In this document: positions 53,476 through 61,955 of the stretch, one piece after another | Layout of the letters: the number at the start of each line of letters is the position of its first letter | How positions within the stretch are numbered: position 1 is the first letter of the stretch | Source: Aquimarina spongiae | GTDB taxonomy: Bacteria > Bacteroidota > Bacteroidia > Flavobacteriales > Flavobacteriaceae | Length of the DNA stretch: 64,000 nt | Assembly: GCF_900141785.1 (NCBI RefSeq) | Contig: NZ_FQYP01000006.1 | Location: forward strand, 186,001 to 250,000 | Direction: 5' to 3' | The notes under the pieces: generated by a model | Databases searched by the model: none | Told to the model about the DNA's origin: nothing | Seen by the model: only the letters and a program-made list of their open reading frames with translations | Program-made: the position numbers and the translations under genes

Positions 53476-54348
53476 ATGTTACAAAAAGTAAATAATAAAC
53501 GTGTGTTGGTTGCAGGGGCAACAGGTTATTTAGGAAGTCATATAGCACAAATCATGATGACACAGGGATTAGCTGCAAGGCTGCTTACCCGAAAGAAAGA
53601 AAAATTAGCACAATATCAGTCTCCAGAGATAGAAATTGTGGAAGCCACAGTTACAGAACCCAATACACTTTCTGGAAGTTGTGCAGGAATTGATACAGTG
53701 ATTTCTACCATAGGTATCACTCGTCAAAAAGATGGATTCACGTATATGGATGTAGATTACCAAGCCAATCTAAATTTACTGCGAGAAGCTCAAAGATCAG
53801 GTGTGCGAAAATTCATTTATGTATCCGCTATTAATGGTGACCAACATCGAGACCTTAAGATATTTGAAGCTAAAGAAGCCTTTGTGGATGAATTGAAAAA
53901 ATCGGAGCTGGAGTATACCGTGATTAGACCCAACGGATTTTTCTCTGATATGAAAGACTTTCTGCAAATGGCGGGGAAGGGACGCGTATTTCTCTTCGGA
54001 AAAGGAGAGCAATTGATGAATCCCATTCACGGAGCAGATTTGGCAGAAATCATCTTGACAATGATTGACGAATCTGTTAATGAATGTTCAGTAGGAGGAC
54101 CAGATGTACTTACGCAAAATGAGATTGCAGAATTGGCATTTGATGCCCATGATAAAGTACCTAATATTTGGCATTTGCCAGATTGGATAAGGCGTTTCTC
54201 TCTTTGGTCGGTCCGAAAATTTACTACTGTAGAGACTTATGGCCCGATTGAATTCTTTTTAACCCTGATGGCCAATGACAACGTGGCAATGCGCTATGGA
54301 AAGCGTAAGCTAAGAGATTTCTATTTCGCAGAAGCAAAAAATAATTAA
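53476..54348 (+). CDS. NmrA-like/atypical SDR NAD(P)-binding protein
   Basis: The 290 residues carry the Rossmann signature VLVAGATGYLGSHIAQ near the start. ISTIGITRQKDGF and IYVSAINGD match NmrA-like or atypical short-chain proteins that lack the usual Tyr-x3-Lys pair. It may bind NAD(P)H and act as a reductase or redox sensor. It is co-transcribed between the serine hydrolase and DUF983 genes. Confidence 0.85.
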   Translation: MLQKVNNKRVLVAGATGYLGSHIAQIMMTQGLAARLLTRKKEKLAQYQSPEIEIVEATVTEPNTLSGSCAGIDTVISTIGITRQKDGFTYMDVDYQANLNLLREAQRSGVRKFIYVSAINGDQHRDLKIFEAKEAFVDELKKSELEYTVIRPNGFFSDMKDFLQMAGKGRVFLFGKGEQLMNPIHGADLAEIILTMIDESVNECSVGGPDVLTQNEIAELAFDAHDKVPNIWHLPDWIRRFSLWSVRKFTTVETYGPIEFFLTLMANDNVAMRYGKRKLRDFYFAEAKNN

Positions 54349-54359
54349 AATTTAAAGTC

Positions 54360-54707
54360 ATGATACATAAAATGTTAAGTAACAAATGCCCAAACTGTGG
54401 TAAAGGACATATTTATAACGAAAAGAACATTTACTTCAATTTTAGTAAACCTAGAATGAACAAAGAGTGTGAGCATTGCGGATTTGCATTCGAAAAGGAA
54501 CCTGGGTTTTTCTTTGGAGCGATGTACGTAAGTTACGCTTTGGGAATTGCAGAAGCAATTACAGTATTTGTGATCGGAACTTTCTTTTTTGAAAACACTT
54601 TTGATCTACGAATCCTACCATGGATAGCCATCACTACTTTGTTGTTATCCTCTTTTAATATGCGGATTGCCCGAATAATCTGGATTTACATATTGAAAGA
54701 CGTTTAA
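54360..54707 (+). CDS. DUF983 membrane protein with zinc-ribbon-like start
   Basis: These 115 residues start with two CxxC pairs (NKCPNCGKGHIYNE and KECEHCGFAF) and then GFFFGAMYVSYALGIAE, the hallmark of DUF983. Two transmembrane helices follow. The function of DUF983 is unknown. It ends the three-gene operon started at 52193. Confidence 0.88.
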   Translation: MIHKMLSNKCPNCGKGHIYNEKNIYFNFSKPRMNKECEHCGFAFEKEPGFFFGAMYVSYALGIAEAITVFVIGTFFFENTFDLRILPWIAITTLLLSSFNMRIARIIWIYILKDV

Positions 54708-54719
54708 AAACAAAAATAA

Positions 54720-54770
54720 GTTCGGGATTTCATTTCAGAACGACTGACGCCTTTATCATTCGCATCTTTG
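54720..54770 (+). promoter_or_regulatory. Regulatory block 2: palindrome and -7-like box
   Basis: The 22-bp palindrome-like segment at 54720-54741 matches the 52084-52105 one at 20 of 22 positions, and CATCTTTG (54763-54770) again follows after exactly 22 nt. The block lies 45 nt before the alcohol dehydrogenase gene, so both operons should share one regulator. Confidence 0.7.
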
Positions 54771-54814
54771 AACAATCAGTTATCAATTACCAGCAGATAT
54801 AAAAACTTCTAAAA

Positions 54815-55735
54815 ATGAAAGCAGTAGTATATTCTAAATATGGTTCACCAGAAGTCCTAGAATTGAAGGAGTTGGAAAAACCCATACCAAGATCTAATGA
54901 AATTTTGGTGAAGGTACACGCTACTTCGGTTACTGCTGGTGATGTAAAGTTACGAGCCTCTGATTTTCCAGCAATGGTATGGTTACCCGCACGTTTGATT
55001 TTTGGATTGTTCCGTCCAAGGAAGCGGATCCTGGGTCACGAATGGTCGGGAGTGATTGAACAAGTAGGAAGTAAAGTATTAAAGTTTAAAGTAGGAGATG
55101 AGGTTTTTGGTACCACATCAATGCTAAAAACAGGAGCCTATGCTGAATATATGTGTATCCCTGAGCGTTGGAACCATGGTGTAGTAGCCAAAAAACCAAG
55201 GAACCTCTCTCACAAGGAAGCTGCTGTATTACCAATCGGCAGTATGACCGCTCTGTATTTACTAGAAAAAGCGAATATTAAAAGAAACCAGAAGGTACTC
55301 ATTTACGGAGCTTCTGGTAGTGTGGGGAGCTATGCGGTGCAAATTGCCATTCATTTTGGAGCACAGGTTACGGGAGTGTGTAGCACCCAGAATGTAGAGA
55401 TGGTTGAACAATTAGGAGCTGAAGCTGTAATCGATTACAAAAAACAGGATTATGTGAACCTATCCGAATGCTTCGATATTGTATTTGATACCGTAGGTAA
55501 AACTTCAAAGTCTGATGCTAAAAGAGTATTAAACAATGGAGGGAAGTTTGTTTCGACAAAAATGCTCACCAAAGAAAGCCCAGAACTGCTTTTAAAGATA
55601 CGTCAACTAGGGGAAACTGGACAATTGAAACCATATATAGAGAAAGAATACCGTTTAGAAACTCTTCATGAGGCGCATCAATATGTGGATTCGGGGAGAA
55701 AACGAGGAAACGTATCAGTCATCATTCAAGATTAA
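54815..55735 (+). CDS. NAD(P)-dependent medium-chain alcohol dehydrogenase / quinone reductase
   Basis: This is a zinc-independent medium-chain dehydrogenase of 306 residues, with the start MKAVVYSKYGSPEVLELKE, ILGHEWSGVIEQVG and the nucleotide site VLIYGASGSVGSYAVQIA. It lacks the structural-zinc cysteines, so a quinone or enone reductase role is likely. It is the first gene after regulatory block 2, followed by two further flavin or quinone reductases, which suggests a response to electrophiles. Confidence 0.9.
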   Translation: MKAVVYSKYGSPEVLELKELEKPIPRSNEILVKVHATSVTAGDVKLRASDFPAMVWLPARLIFGLFRPRKRILGHEWSGVIEQVGSKVLKFKVGDEVFGTTSMLKTGAYAEYMCIPERWNHGVVAKKPRNLSHKEAAVLPIGSMTALYLLEKANIKRNQKVLIYGASGSVGSYAVQIAIHFGAQVTGVCSTQNVEMVEQLGAEAVIDYKKQDYVNLSECFDIVFDTVGKTSKSDAKRVLNNGGKFVSTKMLTKESPELLLKIRQLGETGQLKPYIEKEYRLETLHEAHQYVDSGRKRGNVSVIIQD

Positions 55736-55783
55736 AATCATCAATCGGCTTCTTAAGAAATGAAGCATCAAAAATGAACAAAC

Positions 55784-56362
55784 ATGAAGAAAGTACTTAT
55801 CATCAACGGACACCCTGATAAAGAAAGTTTTAACTGGGCTTTGGCCGAAAGCTATAAAAAAGGCGCAATCTCGGGAAGCGCCAGGGTAGAAACCATAAAC
55901 CTTTCAGAACTTCAGTTTGATCCGAACTTGAAATACGGGTACAGAGTTCCATATGCATTGGAGCCTGATATGAAAATGGCCATCAAAAAAATAAAAGAAG
56001 CCGAACATCTGGTTTGGGTTTTTCCGATGTGGTGGTATGGGATTCCTGCTTTACTGAAAGGCTTTATCGATCGTACTTTTTTACCAGGGATAACTTTCAA
56101 ATATCAAAAGGGAAAATTGTTTCCAGATAAATTATTGAAGGGGAAAACGGCACGAATTATTGTAACCGCAGATACCGTGAGTTGGTACAATAGTTTGGTA
56201 ATGAAAAACCCAGCCATTAATCAGTTTAAAAAAGGAGTTCTGGAGTTCTGTGGCGTAAAGCCGGTAAAAGTTACATATCTCGCTGCTGTCAAAGACTCGA
56301 CAGAAAAACAACGTAATCATTGGCTTACCAAAGTAAATCAACTAGGAGCAAGAGTACAATGA
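55784..56362 (+). CDS. NAD(P)H:quinone oxidoreductase (flavodoxin-like)
   Basis: These 192 residues have the flavodoxin fold of the NQO/KefF type: VLIINGHPDKESFNWALAE at the start, WVFPMWWYGIPALLKGFIDR at the flavin/dimer site, and TADTVSWYNSL later. It probably reduces quinones by two electrons, using FMN or FAD. The gene lies 48 nt after the dehydrogenase. Confidence 0.9.
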   Translation: MKKVLIINGHPDKESFNWALAESYKKGAISGSARVETINLSELQFDPNLKYGYRVPYALEPDMKMAIKKIKEAEHLVWVFPMWWYGIPALLKGFIDRTFLPGITFKYQKGKLFPDKLLKGKTARIIVTADTVSWYNSLVMKNPAINQFKKGVLEFCGVKPVKVTYLAAVKDSTEKQRNHWLTKVNQLGARVQ

Positions 56363-56479
56363 AAATGAAATAACATATATACAAAATCACTTTTGGAACA
56401 AATCAAATTTCTGCTCAAACAAATGTTTTGAGATAGGTATCAGGAAATTTGTATCAGTATAAATTAAAAATAGAATGAA

Positions 56480-57436
56480 ATGAAAAATATTTTAGCCTTT
56501 TCTGGCAGTAACAGCCAGGATTCCATTAACGAAAAACTAATTCACTCAGTAATCAAAAGATATCCCAATCATGATATCCGATTTATCGATCTTAAAAAAT
56601 TTGAAACCCCCATCTATTCACCTCAAATACAGGCTACGGGAATTCCAAAGTCAATACAAGAGTTGTATGCTATTTTTCAAGAAAGTGAGGGTTTTATTAT
56701 AGCCTCGCCAGAGCACAATGGTTTGCCATCTGCATTTTTGAAAAACACTTTGGATTGGCTCTCAGTGATCACTCAACGTTTCTTTGGAGAAAAACCAGTC
56801 TTGTTGTTAAGTACTTCTCCTGGCGCGACAGGTGCGCGAACCCACTTATCAATATTGGCAAAGTTAATTCCATTATGGGGAGGAGTTCTAAGTGCTACCT
56901 ATTCTCTAGGCAGTTTTAATGAGGCTTTTGATACGAATCAAAATGTCATCAAAGATGCAACAGAGTTACAACATCTGGGTAAAGCGTTTTCCGCTCTTGT
57001 AGCATCAAACCCTAAACCGAAGAAAACCAATGCAGAAGTAGTGCAGGCCTATTTCAATGCTTTTCAACAAGGAGATTTAGAAGCTGTACTCAATGTTTTT
57101 CATCCAGATTGCTATATCGTGAGTGTAAAAGAAGAGGAGCGGCCCACAGAACAACTGCATGGTATTTATCGCACCCGAAAGGAAGCAAAACAATTTTTGA
57201 ACAACATTGTTGCTCTTTTTGAAACCAAGTCATTTGTAGTAGAAACTGTTGTTGAAGCAGCCGATAATTTGGTGGTTGCCAAAGGTACCTTCTCGCATTT
57301 GGTGAAAAGCTCAGGGAAACTATTCAATAGCAATTGGGTACAACTTTGTGTGATTGAAGATGAAATGATAAAAGAATATCGTTTCTACGAGGATTCTGCT
57401 GCTCTTATTGAAGCTTCAACTATTGAATATGCTTAA
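56480..57436 (+). CDS. FMN reductase fused to a SnoaL-like domain
   Basis: The 318 residues divide into an NADPH-dependent FMN reductase domain (about 1-178, LAFSGSNSQDSINEKLIHSV, IASPEHNGLPSAFLKNTLDW) and an NTF2/SnoaL-like domain (about 183-318, VVQAYFNAFQQGDLEAVLNVFHPD). The first reduces flavin or an azo/quinone-like substrate. The second commonly binds small hydrophobic ligands. The fusion is unusual. A 117-nt gap precedes it, with a palindromic CTCAAAACA/TGTTTTGAG-like patch. It overlaps the next gene by one base (TAATG). Confidence 0.85.
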   Translation: MKNILAFSGSNSQDSINEKLIHSVIKRYPNHDIRFIDLKKFETPIYSPQIQATGIPKSIQELYAIFQESEGFIIASPEHNGLPSAFLKNTLDWLSVITQRFFGEKPVLLLSTSPGATGARTHLSILAKLIPLWGGVLSATYSLGSFNEAFDTNQNVIKDATELQHLGKAFSALVASNPKPKKTNAEVVQAYFNAFQQGDLEAVLNVFHPDCYIVSVKEEERPTEQLHGIYRTRKEAKQFLNNIVALFETKSFVVETVVEAADNLVVAKGTFSHLVKSSGKLFNSNWVQLCVIEDEMIKEYRFYEDSAALIEASTIEYA

Positions 57437-58152
57437 TGATGATACCAACGGCTATACAACATCAATTTGAATTTTGGAAACATATCGGTCAAGTGGGAGG
57501 ATATTTCCATCAATATGATGGGTTTTCCAGTCTTTCCCCCAAAGATGCCACTTGGCCCTCTAAAATATTCGATCTTAAAGAACACCATATTGAAGCATTA
57601 AAACAAAGGATCACAAATCATCATCTCTCCAAATTCGTAGCAGTAGAGGAAAATGAAGCACTTGAAATGCTCTTGCGATCAAAGGGATTTACTCAGACAT
57701 CTTCTGTAGCGGCAATGACGAAGAAAATTGATGAGAAGATTCAGCGTAGTGTCTATCCGGAAATTGAAAAAGTAACAGACACTTTGAGTACACGAACATT
57801 TGCAAAAATTGCGTCCGCAGCATTTGGTTACCACATTTATGAGAGTACTATCGCGCCGCTAATTAGCAGTGCAAAAGTTCAGTTATTCTTAGGGAAACAT
57901 GAAAATAAATATGTAAGTTGTGGAATCGTATTTGTAGATGCTAATGGTGATTCGGGACTACATATGATTGGAGCTAAAAAGGAATACCGAGGATTGGGAT
58001 TAGGCAAGAAAATGACCCAACATTTACATTCTGTAGCATTAAGAAACGAAAGTGATTATATTCATCTGGTAGCTTCAAAATTAGGAGCACCTATTTATCA
58101 GAAGCTTGGTTTTCAGAACCAGGGATATTTAAAGTCATACACCATTCAATAG
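57436..58152 (+). CDS. GNAT-family N-acetyltransferase
   Basis: The 238 residues have a C-terminal GNAT domain: GAKKEYRGLGLGKKMTQHL is the acetyl-CoA loop and YIHLVASKLGAPIYQKLGF is the closing strand. The N-terminal 110 residues (FEFWKHIGQVGGYFHQYDGF) are not recognised. The start overlaps the previous stop, and 7 nt separate it from the next gene, so it belongs to the reductase operon. The substrate is unknown. Confidence 0.87.
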   Translation: MMIPTAIQHQFEFWKHIGQVGGYFHQYDGFSSLSPKDATWPSKIFDLKEHHIEALKQRITNHHLSKFVAVEENEALEMLLRSKGFTQTSSVAAMTKKIDEKIQRSVYPEIEKVTDTLSTRTFAKIASAAFGYHIYESTIAPLISSAKVQLFLGKHENKYVSCGIVFVDANGDSGLHMIGAKKEYRGLGLGKKMTQHLHSVALRNESDYIHLVASKLGAPIYQKLGFQNQGYLKSYTIQ

Positions 58153-58159
58153 AACAATT

Positions 58160-59260
58160 ATGAAGTACATTTGTTTAATCCTGTTCAGCGTTATGATTCC
58201 TGCTAATGCACAAAATATAAATCAACTTTTATCTAGTAAATTAGACTCCATATCAGAAAATCCTGTACATAGCATTTCTGTGTATATAAAAAATCAGGAT
58301 GGCGTACTTATAGATCAAGTGGCTGGACTGCGTGCAAAAGAAGGAGAGAAAGCATTATCAACAGATCAGTTTAGAATTGCCAGTAGTACAAAGTTGTTTG
58401 TATCAACTATTGTTTTGCAATTACAGGAAGAAGGAAAGCTTAGTCTTACAGATAAGGTATACCCATACCTGAAAGATATCGAGTATCTGAAGTTGGATGA
58501 ATTTCATTATTATGACAACTTAGCTTTTGCTAAAGAAATAAGTATTGAACAGCTACTGTCTCACAAAAGTGGATTAGCAGATATTTTTAATGACAAACAG
58601 GAGGCTTTTTTTGAGCGTGTGATGCAAAATCCAGAACGGCAATACCAACCTAAAGATATAGTCGATTTGTATTTTGAATTTGGGTTACATAAGGAAACTA
58701 AATATAAACCTGATGAGGGTTGGCATTATTCTGATATGAACTATGTACTGCTAGGTTTATTAATAGAAAAATTGGAACAAAAGTCATTATCGCAATCCAT
58801 TCGAGATCGTATTTTAAGTCCGCTGGATTTAAAAGATACTTACTTTGAGTATTATGAAAAAACCGAAACTAATAAGGCCAGATTACATCAGTATATAGGT
58901 AACATTGATTTTGATATGGTAAATACCTCTTTTGATTGGTCTGGAGGGGGGGTGGTGAGTACGCACCAAGATTTGGCTACTTTTATTGAAGCCCTTTTTA
59001 ACAAAAAACTTATTTCTGAAACATCATTACAGAAAATGATTGCCGTACAGCCTACCATAAAAGACCACCTTCCATACGGGTTAGGAGTTTATAAGTCTGT
59101 ATACAATAATCATACTTTCTTTGGGCATTATGGATTTTATGGTACGTATATTGGATATTGTCCAAGAACCAAAACTGTGCTTTCGTATTGCATATCACAG
59201 GCAACGCCTTCGTTTAATACCTATGAATTTGTGAATGCTATCGTTGAAAGTGTAAAATGA
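58160..59260 (+). CDS. Class C beta-lactamase-like serine hydrolase, secreted
   Basis: These 366 residues have a signal peptide (1-18, ending ANAQ). Motifs are SSTK (Ser75, Lys78), YSDMNY in the YxN position and HYGFYG near the third motif. It probably acts as a periplasmic esterase or D,D-peptidase-type enzyme. It is the last gene of the plus-strand reductase operon, and a strong terminator follows. Confidence 0.88.
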   Translation: MKYICLILFSVMIPANAQNINQLLSSKLDSISENPVHSISVYIKNQDGVLIDQVAGLRAKEGEKALSTDQFRIASSTKLFVSTIVLQLQEEGKLSLTDKVYPYLKDIEYLKLDEFHYYDNLAFAKEISIEQLLSHKSGLADIFNDKQEAFFERVMQNPERQYQPKDIVDLYFEFGLHKETKYKPDEGWHYSDMNYVLLGLLIEKLEQKSLSQSIRDRILSPLDLKDTYFEYYEKTETNKARLHQYIGNIDFDMVNTSFDWSGGGVVSTHQDLATFIEALFNKKLISETSLQKMIAVQPTIKDHLPYGLGVYKSVYNNHTFFGHYGFYGTYIGYCPRTKTVLSYCISQATPSFNTYEFVNAIVESVK

Positions 59261-59310
59261 TCACTTAAAAATCATAACCATTTTTGTTTCTCCTGTGGGA
59301 GACGAGCCTA

Positions 59311-59346
59311 AACATAAAAGTCTGCATTTTTACAGACTTTTATGTT
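59311..59346 (+). terminator. Strong terminator after the serine hydrolase gene
   Basis: AACATAAAAGTCTG and CAGACTTTTATGTT form a perfect 14-bp stem with an 8-nt loop, and T tracts follow. It closes the reductase/serine hydrolase operon. Confidence 0.88.
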
Positions 59347-59446
59347 TTTAAGTGGCCACGGCAGGGTTTAAAACCTCTTTTCCAAAGCTCTATATTTTAA
59401 ACGATTTTGGAATAACTAAATTTACATTTTTCGTAATAATCAAAGA

Positions 59447-60574
59447 ATGATGAATCTAAATCTTACTTCAACGCTTATTCTTATTGGCCTATTTCAAAGT
59501 GCGACAATGATATTTTTAATATTTAGAAATAGAAATTGGAAGTTAATTCAAAATAAACTACTGATTTCTTTACTGCTGGTCATCGGTTTATCTTTGTTAC
59601 CAACTTTCTTTGGAAAATCTGGGCTTATCTTCGATTATAGCTACTTGCAATTTATTCCTTTACGTTTGGTTATTTTCGTTTTTCCCATTCTCTATCTTTA
59701 TTTAAAATCTCTTTTCAATTTTACCTTTAGATTTAATAGAAAAAACAGTCTCCATTTGATAATACCCATGTCTTTTTGGTTGTACTACATTTTCATTTGG
59801 ATAGGTACTCTATCAATTCCAGTCGAAGGAAAAGGTAATTGGATATTGGGTATGGGATATTTTCAGGTCAATTTTGCTCATAATATCGTTTTACTTTTTA
59901 TGGCATGCAGTTACTCATTTTTATCTTTTCAAGAATTACGTGAAAAGAAAATACTAAATAGTAAACAAAAGCAGGTTCAATGGATTAAATATTTGCTCAT
60001 ATTCCTTTTTGTTGGAGTCATGTTTGAACTAATCTCTGCACTTTTAGGTAAAATCTACGGATATTGGAAAAGTTCACCTTTAGATATTTGGCTAGGTTTT
60101 TCACTGACTATGTTTGTTAAGATATACAATGCGATTTTACTCTACATTATTTCCTTAATGGGCTATTTGGCCTATTCAACTTTTAAAAAGAATAGAAAGG
60201 TAGTCGACAAGGATTTCATAGAGCGTAAATTGCAGAATATTTTAAGGACGATGAGAACTGAAAAACCCTATTTGAATTCAGATTTTTCGTTAGCAACATT
60301 TGCAAGACAATTAGAAACGAATCCAAGTACATTATCAAATTTACTCAACAATCACTTGAACACGACGTTTAATGATTTTACAAATAAGTATAGAATAGAA
60401 GAAGTAAAAGATAGACTTAAAACCGGAGCCCTCCACAACCTAACCTTAGAGTCTATTGCTAAAGATTCGGGGTTTAAATCTAAAACTACCTTTTATAGAG
60501 CATTTTATAAATTCAATACTCAAACCCCAAAGGAATATATCGCTCAGCTAGAAAATGAGAAAAAAGTTTCATAA
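59447..60574 (+). CDS. Membrane-anchored AraC-family regulator
   Basis: These 375 residues have seven predicted transmembrane helices (about 5-260) and a C-terminal AraC domain (about 270-375, FSLATFARQLETNPSTLSNLL, LESIAKDSGFKSKTTFYRAF). The architecture is common in Flavobacteriia, where the membrane part may sense a small molecule. The targets are unknown. The gene has its own promoter region after the terminator at 59346. Confidence 0.88.
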   Translation: MMNLNLTSTLILIGLFQSATMIFLIFRNRNWKLIQNKLLISLLLVIGLSLLPTFFGKSGLIFDYSYLQFIPLRLVIFVFPILYLYLKSLFNFTFRFNRKNSLHLIIPMSFWLYYIFIWIGTLSIPVEGKGNWILGMGYFQVNFAHNIVLLFMACSYSFLSFQELREKKILNSKQKQVQWIKYLLIFLFVGVMFELISALLGKIYGYWKSSPLDIWLGFSLTMFVKIYNAILLYIISLMGYLAYSTFKKNRKVVDKDFIERKLQNILRTMRTEKPYLNSDFSLATFARQLETNPSTLSNLLNNHLNTTFNDFTNKYRIEEVKDRLKTGALHNLTLESIAKDSGFKSKTTFYRAFYKFNTQTPKEYIAQLENEKKVS

Positions 60575-60644
60575 TATGATTTGAAACTTTCTGGTATACT
60601 ATTCTTTTTTTTGAGAGGAAAGGAATGTTCATTTTTGCAAAAAA

Positions 60645-61847
60645 ATGAATTCCATGGACCGTTTAAGAATTTTCTCCTTCATACTGACACTCACACTGAG
60701 TATTCAAATCTTCGCCCAAACTAAAAATGAAACTATTATCATTGATGACTTTTACCTTGACTTGGCTATCCGGCAATACATTGATAAACCTACTGGAAAT
60801 ATTACACGATTAGACTTAGAGTCATTACGTCGTTTTGTAGCAGTAGGTAGAAACATCAAAAACTTAAGAGGGCTTGAATATGCCAAGAATCTTACATACT
60901 TGCGACTGGACAACAACGAGGTGCAAAATCTTGAACCCATAAGTAAACTAACGAAACTTGAAGTGCTCAGTGTAAGTGGTAACGAGATAATCGATGTCTC
61001 ACCTATTGGCAATCTTATCAACATAAACTCACTGTATTTAGATAGAAATAAAATCTCAAATATAGATAGTCTTTCTACTTTGGTCAATGTTAAAAATTTT
61101 ACTGGAGATTTTAACCAAATCACAGATATTACGGCCATTAATAATTGGAAGAAATTAACGCATTTTAATATGGCTTTTAATCAGCTTAATGATCTATCGC
61201 CTTTTAAAACCCTATCAAAACTAGAAGGGATTTGGATTCCCGATAACAGAATAAGCGATCTCGCGCCAATTGCGCATCTTATTGATCTTGAGGTGCTCAT
61301 TCTTGAGAAAAATCCAGTTTTAGACATTGAACCCATTTTAAATCTTAAAAAGTTGGTACAGCTCAATTTAACGGAAACCAAAGTAAGTGACTTTGGTATA
61401 CTATCTAAATTGCCTAATGTTGGTGTACTGGTATTACGAAAAAATAACTTAGATGATATTCAATTTCTAGAGAATATGCAAAGTGTTGAATGGTTGGATA
61501 TTAGGGATAATCAGATAACAGATATTTCGGTTTTGAATAGTTTACCAAATATCAAAAAATTATTCTTATCCAATAACCAAGTAAAATCAATAGAGTCACT
61601 TTCAAATATGAAAAGATTAAGATGGGTGCACATGGAAAACAACAAGATAGAAAACCTGTGGGCAATAAATGACTTAGCTAAGCTTACCGATGTAATGGCT
61701 TATGGAAATGATTTAGAGACTAGTAAACAATTATCTAAAACCAACAAAAAAGTTATTGCAAAACTAAAAGAACAAGGCACAGTTTTCCATGTGGCTTCTA
61801 TAAAAATTACTTCCATCTATCAGCTTGAACCAAGTAAAAAAATGTAA
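60645..61847 (+). CDS. Secreted leucine-rich-repeat protein
   Basis: The 400 residues have a signal peptide (to about 25) and about 12 SDS22-like repeats of 22 residues with the pattern LxxLxLxxNxIxDIxxLxxL, for example YLRLDNNEVQNLEPISKL. No catalytic, anchoring or sorting domain is visible. Such proteins usually bind other proteins on the cell surface or in the periplasm. It is a single gene with about 70 nt of upstream sequence after the AraC gene. Confidence 0.85.
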   Translation: MNSMDRLRIFSFILTLTLSIQIFAQTKNETIIIDDFYLDLAIRQYIDKPTGNITRLDLESLRRFVAVGRNIKNLRGLEYAKNLTYLRLDNNEVQNLEPISKLTKLEVLSVSGNEIIDVSPIGNLININSLYLDRNKISNIDSLSTLVNVKNFTGDFNQITDITAINNWKKLTHFNMAFNQLNDLSPFKTLSKLEGIWIPDNRISDLAPIAHLIDLEVLILEKNPVLDIEPILNLKKLVQLNLTETKVSDFGILSKLPNVGVLVLRKNNLDDIQFLENMQSVEWLDIRDNQITDISVLNSLPNIKKLFLSNNQVKSIESLSNMKRLRWVHMENNKIENLWAINDLAKLTDVMAYGNDLETSKQLSKTNKKVIAKLKEQGTVFHVASIKITSIYQLEPSKKM

Positions 61848-61955
61848 GAACAACAAGTACTTACTTCCCAAAATGAATCAAGTATCGAAAACTATATATT
61901 CGATACTGTTACCAGTTGAGTACATGTTTAGTCATATTATAAAACAATAAAATCA

